A DNA stretch of 64,000 nt from an uncultured Selenomonas sp. Its GTDB lineage: Bacteria; Bacillota; Negativicutes; Selenomonadales; Selenomonadaceae. Shown here in pieces: positions 1 through 9,469 of this stretch. Position numbers and translations under genes: made by a program. Location of the stretch: assembly GCA_934202005.1 (NCBI GenBank), contig CAKPXP010000003.1:62001-126000 (forward strand), read 5' to 3'. The notes below the pieces were generated by a model. That model ran no database searches and had not been told where the DNA came from. It saw nothing but the letters and a program-made list of their open reading frames with translations. Every line of letters begins with the position of its first letter. Within the stretch, counting starts at the first letter, position 1.

Positions 1-2
1 TC

Positions 3-1022
3 GTGGAGAACGGCGTCCGTGTGCTCGACCTGTCATTAAAGACAGGAATTGTGGCGGAGGTTGGCGAGGGGACGCCTGTGATGGCGCTGCGCGCCGATAT
101 CGATGCTTTGCCGATTACAGAGCAGACGGGGCTGCCGTACCAGTCGGAGAACACAGGCGTTATGCATGCCTGCGGACATGATTTCCACATGGCGTCGGTG
201 CTCGGTGCGACTATGCTGCTGCGCGAGCAGAAGAGTCTCCCGGGTACGGTGCGCCTGATTTTCCAGCCTGCGGAAGAGGCGCCAGGCGGTGCAAAGCTCA
301 TCATGGATACGGGCGTGCTCGATGATGTGCAGGCGATTTTCGGGCTGCATTGTTCGCCACTGCTGCCGGTTGGTACGATGGGGATTCGCGAGGGGGCTGT
401 GACGGCGTCAGTGGACAGATTCCTCATCTATTTTCGTGGCAAGGGGACGCACGCGGCGCACCCAGAGCGTGGCATTGACCCGATTCCGGTCGCAGCGGCG
501 TTTATTCAGGCGGCACAGACCATTGTGACCAGGAATATCGAGCCGTCGGAGGCGGGACTGGTGAGCATCACGCATGTCGAGGCGGGCAATACGTGGAATG
601 TTATCCCTGATGAGGCGCTCGTCGAGGGGACGACGCGCTGTCTGTCTGCGGAGACCCGTACGTTGATCCGCAGGCGCATCCATGAGCTCGCGGAGCAGAT
701 TGCTGCGGCTTATGGTGCCGAGGCCGTTACAGATTGGTATGAGGGGCCTCCGACAACGGACAATACGCAGAAGTGGACGGCGCTCGCGCGCAGAATCGCC
801 CATGAGCAGAATCTGGCCGTAGAGGAAGCGCCAACCTCGCTTGCCGGAGAGGATTTCGCGTTTTATCAGGAACGCCTGCCGGGGTGCTTCGTGCTCACGG
901 GGACGGGCGCATCTGCGGCCAATCACAATGCGGAGTTCCGCGTAGACCCGTGCGCGCTTCTGCCGACGGCCAGCTATCTCGCGGCACTGGTCCGGGCATC
1001 CTTTGCGGAGTACAAGGACTGA
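3..1022 (+). CDS. M20-family amidohydrolase (5' end missing)
   Basis: Zinc-dependent hydrolase of the M20/amidohydrolase family, which cleaves N-acyl amino acids or related amides in the cytosol. The motif HACGHDFH (residues 55-62 of the visible part) and the pair EE at residues 91-92 are the metal-binding and catalytic signatures. The C-terminal half carries the usual dimerisation insert and the closing SLAGEDFAFY motif. The visible part is 339 residues; the family is usually about 390, so about 50 N-terminal residues lie upstream of the window and the GTG at position 3 is probably internal. The substrate cannot be told. It ends 6 bases before recG. Confidence 0.85.
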   Translation: MENGVRVLDLSLKTGIVAEVGEGTPVMALRADIDALPITEQTGLPYQSENTGVMHACGHDFHMASVLGATMLLREQKSLPGTVRLIFQPAEEAPGGAKLIMDTGVLDDVQAIFGLHCSPLLPVGTMGIREGAVTASVDRFLIYFRGKGTHAAHPERGIDPIPVAAAFIQAAQTIVTRNIEPSEAGLVSITHVEAGNTWNVIPDEALVEGTTRCLSAETRTLIRRRIHELAEQIAAAYGAEAVTDWYEGPPTTDNTQKWTALARRIAHEQNLAVEEAPTSLAGEDFAFYQERLPGCFVLTGTGASAANHNAEFRVDPCALLPTASYLAALVRASFAEYKD

Positions 1023-1028
1023 GAGACG

Positions 1029-3095
1029 ATGGAGCTTACGGATCCCATTCAGTATCTCAAGGGCATTGGGCCGAAGAAGGCGGAGCAGATGGCGCGTCTC
1101 GGCATTTATCGCATCTATGATCTGCTGACGTATTATCCGCGCGCGTATGAGGATCAGAGTCGGCTCACGCCGATCAGCGACCTGCAAGCGGGTGAGAAGG
1201 CGACGGTCACGGGAACGGTCATGAGCACACGGGAGCGTGTCGCGGGAAAGCGCAGGCTCAGGATTCTCACAGCGCTCATAGGTGACGGCACAGGATTCTT
1301 GCAGGTCAGCTGGTTCAATCAACCATTCCTCAAGAAGCAGCTGCAGCCGGGGCGGCGGCTCTTTGCCACTGGAAAAGTGGAATATGCCTATGGCGGGCAG
1401 GGACAGTTTGCCATGAGCCAGCTCACTTCCTATCAGATCCTCTCGGAGCAGGAGGAGCCTGAGGGCAAACTTGGCATCCTGCCTGTTTATGCTGCGACGG
1501 AAAAGCTCAACCAGGCATTTTTCCGCCGCGAGGTGGCGCTGTTGCTCTCGCTGGATCTGCCGCTTCGCGAGGTCTTGCCGCCTGCTGTGGAGAAGGCGTA
1601 TGATCTGATGCCGCGCAGGGAGGCGTTTTCAGCCATTCATTTCCCGAAGGATGCGGCGGCGCTCGCGGCAGCGCGGAAACGGCTGGCGTTCGAGGAGCTC
1701 TATCTCATCCAGTGCGGTCTGCTGCTCCTCAAACGAAAAGCTAGGGAATCGAAGCGTGGTGTGCGCCATCTTGCTGCGGGGAGGCTCAGCCAGCAGGTCA
1801 TCGCGGGGCTGCCGTTTGCGCTGACAGACGACCAGGCCGCGGTCTGGCGGGAAATCTGCCGCGATATGGAGCTGCCAGTGCCCATGCGGCGGCTCGTGCA
1901 GGGGGATGTCGGCTCGGGAAAGACCGTTCTCGCTTTGCTGGCGCTCGTCAAGACTGTGGAGAATGGCTTCCAGGGAGCCTTGATGGCACCGACAGAGATT
2001 CTCGCGCGTCAGCATTACGAGTCGTTTACCCGTCAGCTGGCCGGGACGGGGATCTGCGTGGGTTTCCTCTCCGGCCATCTGACGCCGAGACAGCATGAGG
2101 AGATGTATGAGCGTATCGCCAGTCACGAGGTGGATATTGTCATCGGCACGCATGCGCTCATCGAGGACAAGGTGCAGTTCGCCGCGCTCGGCCTCGTCGT
2201 TACGGATGAACAGCATCGTTTCGGCATCGCACAGCGGGCGGCGCTCGAGAAGAAGGGAGCGTCGCTTCCCGATGTGCTCGTGATGACAGCGACGCCGATT
2301 CCACGCACGATGACGCTGACGGTCTACGGCGATCTCGACGTCTCGCAGATCCGACATCTGCCGCCGGGGCGCCAGCCAATCCGCACGTTTGTGCGCGGGA
2401 CGGACAGGCGCCCGCTCATCTATGAGTATGTGCGCAAGCAGATTGAGGCGGGGCGGCAGGCGTACGTCGTCTGCCCTCTCATCGAGATGAACGAGGATGT
2501 GGATCTCCCGTCTGCGGAGGAGGTCTACGAGGAACTGCGGCATGGCATCTTCCGCGGCATTTCCTGTGGTCTCCTGCACGGGCGCATGAAGGCAGCGGAA
2601 AAGGAAGCGGTGATGCAGGCGTTTTATGAGAACCGCATCAAGCTGCTCGTGGCAACAACGGTCATCGAGGTCGGTGTCAATGTGCCGAACGCCTCTCTCA
2701 TGGTTATCGAGCATGCGGAACGCTTCGGACTCGCTCAGCTCCATCAGCTGCGCGGTCGTATCGGGCGCGGTCCCTATCGGTCGTATTGCATCCTCGTTTC
2801 TGACAGCAAGACAGAAAACGCGAGGGAACGCCTCGCCATCATGGCGGAGACGACGGACGGTTTCGAACTCGCGGAGGCGGACTTGCGGCTGCGCGGCCCA
2901 GGACAGTTTTTTGGCGCGCAGCAGCATGGCCTGCCGGATCTCAAGGCAGCGGATGTGCTCAGGGACACGGACCTCCTGCTCGCCGCGCGGCAGGCGGCGC
3001 AGGAGACATTGGAGCGGAGCGAGGATCTGAGCTTCGTGCTGCCGATCCTCGCTGTCCAGTATAAAGAACAATTTTTACATATTACAGATACCTGA
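1029..3095 (+). CDS. recG: ATP-dependent DNA helicase RecG
   Basis: Superfamily 2 helicase that remodels stalled replication forks and Holliday junctions. The N-terminal wedge/OB region covers about residues 1-250. Walker A GDVGSGKT is at residues 292-299, the Walker B/DEQH box at 393-396, and the motif VI region QLRGRIGRG lies near the C-terminal third. At 688 residues it has the normal length. The start follows the amidohydrolase stop by six bases, suggesting co-transcription. No unusual feature is seen. Confidence 0.97.
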   Translation: MELTDPIQYLKGIGPKKAEQMARLGIYRIYDLLTYYPRAYEDQSRLTPISDLQAGEKATVTGTVMSTRERVAGKRRLRILTALIGDGTGFLQVSWFNQPFLKKQLQPGRRLFATGKVEYAYGGQGQFAMSQLTSYQILSEQEEPEGKLGILPVYAATEKLNQAFFRREVALLLSLDLPLREVLPPAVEKAYDLMPRREAFSAIHFPKDAAALAAARKRLAFEELYLIQCGLLLLKRKARESKRGVRHLAAGRLSQQVIAGLPFALTDDQAAVWREICRDMELPVPMRRLVQGDVGSGKTVLALLALVKTVENGFQGALMAPTEILARQHYESFTRQLAGTGICVGFLSGHLTPRQHEEMYERIASHEVDIVIGTHALIEDKVQFAALGLVVTDEQHRFGIAQRAALEKKGASLPDVLVMTATPIPRTMTLTVYGDLDVSQIRHLPPGRQPIRTFVRGTDRRPLIYEYVRKQIEAGRQAYVVCPLIEMNEDVDLPSAEEVYEELRHGIFRGISCGLLHGRMKAAEKEAVMQAFYENRIKLLVATTVIEVGVNVPNASLMVIEHAERFGLAQLHQLRGRIGRGPYRSYCILVSDSKTENARERLAIMAETTDGFELAEADLRLRGPGQFFGAQQHGLPDLKAADVLRDTDLLLAARQAAQETLERSEDLSFVLPILAVQYKEQFLHITDT

Positions 3096-3127
3096 CCGTG
3101 CCAGATATATTTCTCACCGTGTACATC

Positions 3128-3157
3128 TTGACACGAACGGTGGACATGCGCTACAAT
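3128..3157 (+). promoter_or_regulatory. Sigma-A promoter of dapB
   Basis: TTGACA at 3128-3133 and TACAAT at 3152-3157 with an 18-base spacer. It lies inside the longest possible dapB frame and so argues for the downstream TTG start at 3188. Confidence 0.8.
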
Positions 3158-3187
3158 GAACACATATTTTTTTTGGAGGCGGATACC

Positions 3188-3982
3188 TTGGTTAGTGTAT
3201 TGGTAAATGGTGCCTGTGGCCGTATGGGACAGGCAGTCCTGAAAGCGGTACAGGAGGACAGCGAACTGAAGCTCGTCGGTGCGGTGGATCTCCAGGGAGG
3301 CATGGATGCCGGTGAACTCGTCGGGGTGCCTGCCTGCGGCGTCACGGTGGAAACGGATCTTGCGGCGGCGCTTACGCGCTGCAAGCCGGAGGTCATGGTG
3401 GATTTCACGCGCCCGGATGTCGTCTTTTCCAACGTCAAGCAGGCGCTCTCTGCGCATGTTTCCCCTGTCGTCGGCACGACGGGACTTTCGGAGGAACAAA
3501 AGGCGGAGATCGCCGCGCTTGCGGAGAAGGAGGCAACGCCGGCATTCATCGCACCGAATTTCGCCATCGGCGCGGTGCTCATGATGGTCATGTGCAAGCA
3601 GGCGGCGAAATATATGCCGGACGTGGAAATCATCGAGCTCCATCACGACAAGAAGCTTGACGCGCCGTCCGGCACGGCGGTGCAGACGGCGGCGATGATT
3701 GCCGAAGTACGCAAAAAGCACGTGCAGGGAAACCCTGATGAGAAGGAAAAGCTCGCGGGCGCGCGCGGCGCGGACTACGACGGCATGCACATCCACAGCG
3801 TTCGGCTGCCGGGCTATGTTGCGCACCAGGAGGTCATCTTCGGCGGGCTCGGCCAGACGCTGACCATCCGTCATGACTCGCTCAACCGTGAGTCGTTCAT
3901 GCCGGGCGTCGTGCTCGCTGCCAAGAAGGTGCGGGGGCTCAAGGGATTGACCGTCGGTCTTGATAAGCTGCTGGAGTTCTGA
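3188..3982 (+). CDS. dapB: 4-hydroxy-tetrahydrodipicolinate reductase
   Basis: Reduces the dihydrodipicolinate-pathway intermediate with NAD(P)H on the way to diaminopimelate and lysine. The N-terminal nucleotide motif GACGRMG and the catalytic segment ELHHDKKLDAPSGTA are plain. I chose the TTG at 3188 because GGAGG at 3175-3179 is eight bases ahead and a near-consensus promoter sits at 3128-3157. The open frame extends to 3098, but that part includes the promoter and has no family similarity. The resulting 264 residues fit the family. asd follows after 21 bases. Confidence 0.95.
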   Translation: MVSVLVNGACGRMGQAVLKAVQEDSELKLVGAVDLQGGMDAGELVGVPACGVTVETDLAAALTRCKPEVMVDFTRPDVVFSNVKQALSAHVSPVVGTTGLSEEQKAEIAALAEKEATPAFIAPNFAIGAVLMMVMCKQAAKYMPDVEIIELHHDKKLDAPSGTAVQTAAMIAEVRKKHVQGNPDEKEKLAGARGADYDGMHIHSVRLPGYVAHQEVIFGGLGQTLTIRHDSLNRESFMPGVVLAAKKVRGLKGLTVGLDKLLEF

Positions 3983-4003
3983 TACAGAAAGGTTGGAAGA
4001 TAG

Positions 4004-5035
4004 ATGAAAAAATATAATGTTGCGATTCTGGGCGCTACGGGCGCTGTCGGACAGGAATTCCTCCGTCTCATCGAGGAACGTGATTTCCCGTTTGCCGAAC
4101 TCAAACTGCTGGCCTCCAAGCGTTCGGCGGGCAAGGTGATCTCCTTCATGGGCAAGGAATACACAGTGGAGGAGGCGACGGACGATTCCTTTGAGAACGT
4201 GCAGATCGCCCTCTTTGCGGGCGGTGCCGCGAGCAAGACGTTCGCTCCGGCTGCTGTGAAGGCCGGAGCTGTCGTCATCGACAATTCCAGCGCGTTCCGC
4301 ATGGATCCTGAGGTGCCGCTCGTCGTCCCCGAGGTCAACCCGCAGGCCATCGCGCGCCACAAGGGCATCATCGCGAACCCGAACTGCTCGACCATCATCA
4401 TGATGATGGCGCTCAAGCCGCTCTATGATGTCTCGAAGATCAAGCGCATCGTCGTTTCCACGTATCAGGCAGTATCCGGCGGCGGCAAGGAGGCTATGGC
4501 GGAGCTCGAGCAGCAGGTCGATGACATCGTCGCGGGTCGCGAGCCGCAGGCGCATATCCTGCCGGGCGCGAAATTCCCGAAACATTACCAGATCGCGTTC
4601 AACCTCATTCCGCAGATCGATGTATTTTATGACAACCTCTATACGAAAGAGGAAATGAAGATGGTCAATGAGACGCGCAAGATCCTCGAGGATGACAGCC
4701 TGCGCATCACGGCGACGACGGTGCGTGTGCCGGTCTACCGCAGCCATGCGGAGTCCGTCAATGTCGAGTTCGAGGATGAGGTCAGCGTCGAGGCGGCGCG
4801 CAAGGCCATCGATGCCTTCCCGGGCGCCGTCGTCAAGGACAATCCCGCAGAGCAGGTCTATCCGATGCCGCTCTTCACCTCGGGCAAGAACGATGTCGAG
4901 GTCGGTCGTATCCGCAAGGATGAGTCCATCGAGCACGGCCTGAATTTCTGGGTATGCGGCGATCAGATTCGCAAGGGTGCGGCACTCAATGCCCTGCAGA
5001 TTGCCGAGTATATGATCGCGCACGACATGTTCTGA
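4004..5035 (+). CDS. asd: Aspartate-semialdehyde dehydrogenase
   Basis: Converts aspartyl phosphate to aspartate semialdehyde, the branch point to lysine/diaminopimelate, threonine and methionine. The N-terminal dinucleotide motif GATGAVG is at residues 10-16, and the catalytic Cys lies in NPNCST (C128). The 343-residue length is typical. It sits right behind dapB, so the two diaminopimelate-route enzymes form one unit that ends at the hairpin at 5070. Confidence 0.96.
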   Translation: MKKYNVAILGATGAVGQEFLRLIEERDFPFAELKLLASKRSAGKVISFMGKEYTVEEATDDSFENVQIALFAGGAASKTFAPAAVKAGAVVIDNSSAFRMDPEVPLVVPEVNPQAIARHKGIIANPNCSTIIMMMALKPLYDVSKIKRIVVSTYQAVSGGGKEAMAELEQQVDDIVAGREPQAHILPGAKFPKHYQIAFNLIPQIDVFYDNLYTKEEMKMVNETRKILEDDSLRITATTVRVPVYRSHAESVNVEFEDEVSVEAARKAIDAFPGAVVKDNPAEQVYPMPLFTSGKNDVEVGRIRKDESIEHGLNFWVCGDQIRKGAALNALQIAEYMIAHDMF

Positions 5036-5069
5036 GATATGTCTGCACATGTGATATAAAGATGTTCCT

Positions 5070-5100
5070 GGAGCTGCATTTTGCGATGCAGCTCCTTTTG
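5070..5100 (+). terminator. Rho-independent terminator after asd
   Basis: Ten-base stem GGAGCTGCAT (5070-5079) with ATGCAGCTCC (5086-5095), followed by TTTTG. Confidence 0.85.
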
Positions 5101-5130
5101 TTTGTGAGGATAGGATTTTTCCTCCGGATA

Positions 5131-5139
5131 TGATACAAT
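5131..5139 (+). promoter_or_regulatory. Extended -10 promoter for ireB-ruvX
   Basis: TGA directly before TACAAT (5134-5139) makes an extended -10. The expected -35 position (5111-5116, TAGGAT) is weak. Confidence 0.5.
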
Positions 5140-5171
5140 AGGAAAGAAATAGTGCTTTTGGAGGAATTGCA

Positions 5172-5423
5172 ATGGTAAGCGAAGAGACGATGATGTTCCG
5201 TTTCGGGACGGACGAGAACAAAGCAGCCAAGATCATCCGCGAGGTATGCCAAGCGATGGAGGAGAAGGGATATAATCCGATCAACCAACTCGTGGGCTAT
5301 CTGCTCTCCGGCGATCCCGCTTATGTGACGAGCCATAAGGATGCCCGCAACAAGATTCGTCAGCTTGAACGGGATGAGCTTCTCGAGGAACTCGTGCGTT
5401 CCTATCTGGAGACGGAGAAATGA
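5172..5423 (+). CDS. IreB-family regulatory phosphoprotein (UPF0297)
   Basis: Small protein of 83 residues matching the IreB/YrzL family, which in Enterococcus is a target of the IreK Ser/Thr kinase and influences cephalosporin resistance. The conserved core with [20 protein letters not shown] and the pair of [12 protein letters not shown] segments is present. RBS GGAGG lies about eight bases ahead. Its stop overlaps the ruvX start by four bases, the usual Firmicute arrangement. Confidence 0.9.
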   Translation: MVSEETMMFRFGTDENKAAKIIREVCQAMEEKGYNPINQLVGYLLSGDPAYVTSHKDARNKIRQLERDELLEELVRSYLETEK

Positions 5424-5836
5424 AAAGATATCTCGGACTTGACATCGGCGATCGGACCATCGGTGTTGCTGTCTCCGATTTGCTGGGGCTCACGGCGCAG
5501 GGCGTGGAGACCATCCGTAGGAAGAATCTCGCGCGTGATATTGCGCGCCTGGGTGAGCTCATGCAGCAGTATGAGACGCGCGAGCTCGTCTCCGGCTATC
5601 CGAAGAATATGAACGGTTCGGAGGGGGAGCGTTGCGAGGTGGTCAGATCATTCATCGAGGAGGTGAAGAAGGTCTATCCGGATATCCATGTCATGTTTTG
5701 GGACGAACGCCTATCAACAGTGGCGGCGACGCGTTCCCTGCTCGAGGCGGATCTCTCGCGACGGAAGCGGAAAAAGGTCATCGACAAAATGGCGGCGGTA
5801 TTCATCCTGCAGGGATATCTCGACAGCATCCGTTGA
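5420..5836 (+). CDS. ruvX: Putative Holliday junction resolvase RuvX/YqgF
   Basis: RNase H-fold protein with the N-terminal [15 protein letters not shown] motif and the later WDERLST segment, which carry the acidic catalytic residues of the YqgF family. The family is linked to pre-16S rRNA processing and to junction resolution. Its length (138 residues) is typical. It is translationally coupled to ireB (ATGA overlap). The promoter of the next gene starts within its last codons. Confidence 0.93.
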   Translation: MKRYLGLDIGDRTIGVAVSDLLGLTAQGVETIRRKNLARDIARLGELMQQYETRELVSGYPKNMNGSEGERCEVVRSFIEEVKKVYPDIHVMFWDERLSTVAATRSLLEADLSRRKRKKVIDKMAAVFILQGYLDSIR

Positions 5837-5862
5837 CAAGGCACGCCAGCGTGCGCTAGAAT
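5833..5862 (+). promoter_or_regulatory. Promoter of the DUF1292 gene with palindromic spacer
   Basis: TTGACA (5833-5838) and TAGAAT (5857-5862), spacer 18. The spacer holds GCACGC-CA-GCGTGC (5841-5854), a perfect inverted repeat that may be an operator. Confidence 0.65.
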
Positions 5863-6002
5863 GCTGTTGGATGAAGTTATTGTCAGTGAGGCGCACGCGA
5901 TGTCCGCAAAAAAGATGTCAGCACTCGCAAAGATGGGTACGAAGCGCTGCAGAGCGGTTGTTCGTGCATGTCGTTTTATATTTTATAGCAGAGGTGATAG
6001 CA

Positions 6003-6332
6003 ATGGCAGATGAGAAAGAATTCCTGGAAGACGGAGATGCGACGGTTATCGAGTTCACGGATGAGGATGGCAATGCGTTTTACTACGAGGAAGAGATGAT
6101 CATCCCCGTCGGGAATGATCAGTATGCATTGCTCGTCGGACTTCATGACGAGGACGACCACGAGGCGGGGTGCGCCTGTGGCTGTGAGGATGGCGATGAG
6201 GATGTTCTCATTGCCAAGATCGTCACGAATGAGGCTGGAGAAGAGGAATATGTAGAGCCGACGGATGAGGAGTTCGCCCTTGTCCAGAAGGCTTACGATG
6301 CGCTCATGGATGAGGAAGAAGGAAAAGATTGA
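6003..6332 (+). CDS. DUF1292 family acidic protein
   Basis: Very acidic 109-residue protein of the DUF1292 (YrzB-like) family, whose function is unknown. It begins MADEKEFLEDGD and carries a Cys-rich patch (GCACGCEDG) in the middle. The frame is open from 5688, but ATG 6003 is preceded by GAGGTGA at 5991-5997 and the upstream part overlaps ruvX. It stands between ruvX and mltG, a position conserved across Firmicutes. Confidence 0.88.
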   Translation: MADEKEFLEDGDATVIEFTDEDGNAFYYEEEMIIPVGNDQYALLVGLHDEDDHEAGCACGCEDGDEDVLIAKIVTNEAGEEEYVEPTDEEFALVQKAYDALMDEEEGKD

Positions 6333-6345
6333 TTTTTTTCCTCGG

Positions 6346-6372
6346 GCTGCCACTGACCGGTGGCAGCTTTTT
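6346..6372 (+). terminator. Terminator after the DUF1292 gene
   Basis: Stem GCTGCCAC (6346-6353) with GTGGCAGC (6360-6367), then TTTTT. Confidence 0.88.
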
Positions 6373-6407
6373 CATATCCGCATGTCAGGCGGCTGCCGGT
6401 CTGCTGA

Positions 6408-6436
6408 TTGCAGTTTTGGAGAAATTTGCGTATAAT
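6408..6436 (+). promoter_or_regulatory. Sigma-A promoter of mltG
   Basis: TTGCAG (6408-6413) and TATAAT (6431-6436), 17-base spacer. Confidence 0.8.
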
Positions 6437-6501
6437 GAGAAAAGATGACATAGGGGAAGCGTGGAAAAAGCAAAGTTTCCTCAGGGGCGGGAGATGGGAT
6501 A

Positions 6502-7584
6502 TTGTTCATGAAGCTACCGGAAAAGGATGAGGTCTTGCAGTCGCTGCAAGGTTATGCCACGGGCATCAGGGAGAGATGGGAGGCGCTGGGCTGGAAGCAG
6601 CGCGGCGGTGTGATGGCCGTCATCGTTCTGGCGTGCCTCTTTCTCTTTTTTTTGCTTCCTGCCCCGGAGAGCCGGGAGCAGATGCCTGGGAATGCGAAGG
6701 TCTATCTGCACGTCAAGCCTGGCATGACGACGCGCGAAATCGGTGCGCAGCTAGAGCAGCATGGCGTCATCGAGAGTCGTACGAAGTTCTGGCTCGTGGC
6801 CAAACTGAATGGTTATGAGGATAAGATCCGGGCAGGGAATTATGCGCTGCATCCGGGCATGGAGCCGCGCGAAGTCTTGTCGCTCTTGGTCGAGGGGAAG
6901 ACGGCACACGTGAAGTTTACGATTCCCGAAGGGTTTCGCGTGCGCGATATCGCGAAGCGTCTGGCGCAGGAAGGGCTCGTCGATGAGCAGGAATTCCTGA
7001 AGAAGGCGAAGGAGTATGCGCCGTACGATTATATCGGCCACCACGTGCATACGGTATATGCCTGCGAAGGGTTTCTCTTCCCAGATACGTATGAGTTGGG
7101 CTCAGACATTGATGCGGATACCATCCTCAAGGAAATGACGGCTGACTTCGACCAACGCTTGACGGCGGAGATGCGGCAGCAGGCGGAGGAAAAGCATCTT
7201 TCCATTTATGAGCTCGTGACGCTTGCCTCCCTCGTGGAAAAAGAGGCGCGCTATGAGGAGGATCGGCCGATCATCGCGCAGGTTTTTTTCAAACGGCTGG
7301 CGCTCGGCATGCCGCTGCAGTCGGATACGACGCTCCAATATCTGCGAGACGAGCCGAAAGAAGATCTCTCTATCGAAGATACGAAGATAGATTCTCCCTA
7401 CAACACGTATCAGCATGCGGGACTGCCCCCCGGCCCTATTGCCAATCCGGGAATGGCCGCTATCGAGGCCGTGCTCCATCCCGCGCAGACCGATTACCTG
7501 TATTTTGTCGCCGACCGGCAGGGACATAACCACTATTCGACGAACTATGCTGACCATCAGGCCATCGTGGAGCAGGTGCGGTGA
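6502..7584 (+). CDS. mltG: Endolytic murein transglycosylase MltG
   Basis: Membrane-bound transglycosylase that cuts nascent peptidoglycan strands and so sets glycan length. One N-terminal membrane segment (about residues 36-54) is followed by a LysM-like region and the YceG catalytic domain. The catalytic Glu is expected in LVEKEA (E246). Start is TTG 6502, with GGGAG (6489-6493) eight bases ahead; ATG 6508 is the alternative. Its 360 residues are normal. The stop overlaps the following methyltransferase start. Confidence 0.94.
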   Translation: MFMKLPEKDEVLQSLQGYATGIRERWEALGWKQRGGVMAVIVLACLFLFFLLPAPESREQMPGNAKVYLHVKPGMTTREIGAQLEQHGVIESRTKFWLVAKLNGYEDKIRAGNYALHPGMEPREVLSLLVEGKTAHVKFTIPEGFRVRDIAKRLAQEGLVDEQEFLKKAKEYAPYDYIGHHVHTVYACEGFLFPDTYELGSDIDADTILKEMTADFDQRLTAEMRQQAEEKHLSIYELVTLASLVEKEARYEEDRPIIAQVFFKRLALGMPLQSDTTLQYLRDEPKEDLSIEDTKIDSPYNTYQHAGLPPGPIANPGMAAIEAVLHPAQTDYLYFVADRQGHNHYSTNYADHQAIVEQVR

Positions 7585-8204
7585 TGAAGGAAGCAGCGGA
7601 GATTTTACAAGAGATGGAGCAGTATGCCGCGGCACATCGCGTTCCCATCATCAACGCGGGTGGGCGGCGCGTATTTGTTGAACTCATCGAACAATATCGT
7701 CCCAAGCGCATCCTCGAGATCGGGACGGCCATCGGTTATTCCGCGTTGCTGACGCTTTCACATACGAGGCCGGATGCCCAGCTGACTTCGCTGGAACTTA
7801 GCGAGGAGCGCTGGCGTACCGCGCAGGCGTTCCTCAAAACCTGCGCCTGCGCGGCACGAGTGCAGCTCTTGCAGGGAGACGCGGAGGAATTGCTCGAGGC
7901 GTTGGCGATGCAGCAGGTGCAGCCCTTTGATTTCGTGTTCATCGATGCGGCAAAGGGGCAGTATCCCGTCTATTTTTCCAAGGTGCAGCCATTGCTTGCA
8001 CCAGACGGCGTCATCCTCGCGGATAATGTCTTATTCCGCGGCTATGTCCAGTCAGACGCGAAGCCGCCGCGCCGCTATCGGACCATCGTCAAGCGGCTGC
8101 GCATGTATCTGCGGCTTGTACAGGCACCGCCATTCCAAACGGAGATTTTTGCAAAGGGGGATGGCCTGGCGCTTACACGGAGGATTTATGAGGAAGAAAC
8201 CTGA
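7581..8204 (+). CDS. trmR: tRNA 5-hydroxyuridine methyltransferase (TrmR/YrrM type)
   Basis: Class I SAM-dependent O-methyltransferase with the SAM motif ILEIGTAIGYSALL. In Bacillus, the yrrM product at this same chromosomal place makes 5-methoxyuridine from 5-hydroxyuridine in tRNA wobble positions. The neighbouring U32 gene makes the hydroxyuridine, so the tRNA role is favoured over a catechol methyltransferase, but this rests on synteny. Either GTG 7581 or ATG 7584 could start. It overlaps both neighbours. Confidence 0.8.
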   Translation: MMKEAAEILQEMEQYAAAHRVPIINAGGRRVFVELIEQYRPKRILEIGTAIGYSALLTLSHTRPDAQLTSLELSEERWRTAQAFLKTCACAARVQLLQGDAEELLEALAMQQVQPFDFVFIDAAKGQYPVYFSKVQPLLAPDGVILADNVLFRGYVQSDAKPPRRYRTIVKRLRMYLRLVQAPPFQTEIFAKGDGLALTRRIYEEET

Positions 8205-9411
8205 ACTTTTGGCACCGGCCGGGACGCCGGAAAAGATGAAGATGGCGCTGCTCTATGGCGCAGATGCCGTCTACCTCGGCGGCAAGTCCTTCGGTCTGCG
8301 TGCGCTCGGGGGGAATTTCAGCCGCGAGGAACTCCGCGCTGGCGTCGCGTTCGCACATGCGCACGGCAAGCGCGTCTATGTGACGGTGAATATCTTCCCA
8401 CACAATGAAGACATCGCGCAGCTGCCTGACTACTTGCGTTTCTTGCAGGAAATCCAGGTCGATGCCTTGCTGGTCGCTGATCTGGGGGTCTTCTCGCTCT
8501 GTCGCGAGGTAATTCCAGAGATGGAACTTCACGTCAGCACGCAGGCTAATGTCACGAATTATGCGGCAGTTGCAGCCTGGCAGCGCTTGGGCGCGCAGCG
8601 TGTCGTCCTCGCGCGGGAGCTTTCGCTCGCGGAGATTCGAGAGATACGTGCACATTCTGCTGTGGAGCTTGAGATGTTCGTGCATGGCGCGATGTGCATC
8701 TCATATTCCGGCCGCTGCCTGCTCTCGAGTTATTTCACGGGGCGCGACTCTAACCGCGGCACCTGTGCGCAATCTTGTCGTTGGAAATACGCGCTTATGG
8801 AAGAAACGCGTCCAGGGCAGTATTTTCCCATAGAGGAAGACGAGCGCGGCACCTATATCATGAACTCGAAGGATCTCTGCCTTCTGCCGCAGATCGCGGA
8901 CATCATTGAGAGCGGCGTTGACAGCCTGAAAATCGAGGGTCGCATGAAGAGTGTGCATTATGTGGCGAGCGTGACGAAAGCATATCGGCTGGCCATCGAC
9001 AGATATTTCGATGATCCTGCGCATTTCGCCGTTTCTCCAGCTTGGCTGGAGGAACTTGGCAAGGTGTCGCACCGCGCGTATACGACAGGCTTCGTCTTTC
9101 ACCAGCCGACAGCGGCTGATCAGATTTATGGCACCTCATCGTATGAGCAGACATCGGATTTCGTCGGTCTCATCCGCGCGTATGATGACTCTGGCTGGGC
9201 GACGGTGGAGCAGCGCAACCATATGCGCCGCGGAGAGGAGATCGAGATTTTCCAGCCGACACAACCGGGATTCCGACAGATCATCGAGGAGATGGAGGAT
9301 GAGGACGGTTTTCCTATCGAGGCAGCGCCTCATCCGCAGCAGATCATCAGGATCCGCATGAAGCAGGCGGTGGAACCGTATGCAATCCTGCGCCGTGACA
9401 GCAAGGTCTGA
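8188..9411 (+). CDS. U32-family peptidase/tRNA hydroxylation protein (TrhP type)
   Basis: 407 residues beginning MRKKPELLAPAGT, the hallmark N-terminus of U32 proteins. A Cys cluster in AMCISYSGRC and RGTCAQSCRWKY matches the iron-sulfur/metal site of the family. Members next to TrmR take part in prephenate-dependent hydroxylation of wobble uridine. The frame is open from 7927, but ATG 8188 has CGGAGGA just ahead and starts exactly at the family N-terminus. It overlaps the methyltransferase by 17 bases. Bacillus has two such genes in tandem; only one is here. Confidence 0.88.
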   Translation: MRKKPELLAPAGTPEKMKMALLYGADAVYLGGKSFGLRALGGNFSREELRAGVAFAHAHGKRVYVTVNIFPHNEDIAQLPDYLRFLQEIQVDALLVADLGVFSLCREVIPEMELHVSTQANVTNYAAVAAWQRLGAQRVVLARELSLAEIREIRAHSAVELEMFVHGAMCISYSGRCLLSSYFTGRDSNRGTCAQSCRWKYALMEETRPGQYFPIEEDERGTYIMNSKDLCLLPQIADIIESGVDSLKIEGRMKSVHYVASVTKAYRLAIDRYFDDPAHFAVSPAWLEELGKVSHRAYTTGFVFHQPTAADQIYGTSSYEQTSDFVGLIRAYDDSGWATVEQRNHMRRGEEIEIFQPTQPGFRQIIEEMEDEDGFPIEAAPHPQQIIRIRMKQAVEPYAILRRDSKV

Positions 9412-9418
9412 GCGCTGG

Positions 9419-9447
9419 TTGACATATATGAGATGTTGAATTGAAAT
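9419..9447 (+). promoter_or_regulatory. Likely promoter of the acylphosphatase gene
   Basis: Consensus TTGACA (9419-9424) and a weak TGAAAT (9442-9447), spacer 17. It supports the ATG at 9470 over the one at 9446. Confidence 0.5.
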
Positions 9448-9469
9448 GAAAAGAAAGCAGGGATTCAAG

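Noticed and set aside
2774-5284. 836-residue open frame on the minus strand
   Set aside because: It lies antisense to recG, dapB and asd. Its translation is Arg/Leu/His-rich without any motif, as expected for the shadow of GC-rich genes.
5861-6010. 50-residue frame between ruvX and the DUF1292 gene
   Set aside because: Its ATG overlaps the -10 box of the promoter, so it could not be translated from that transcript, and there is no RBS.
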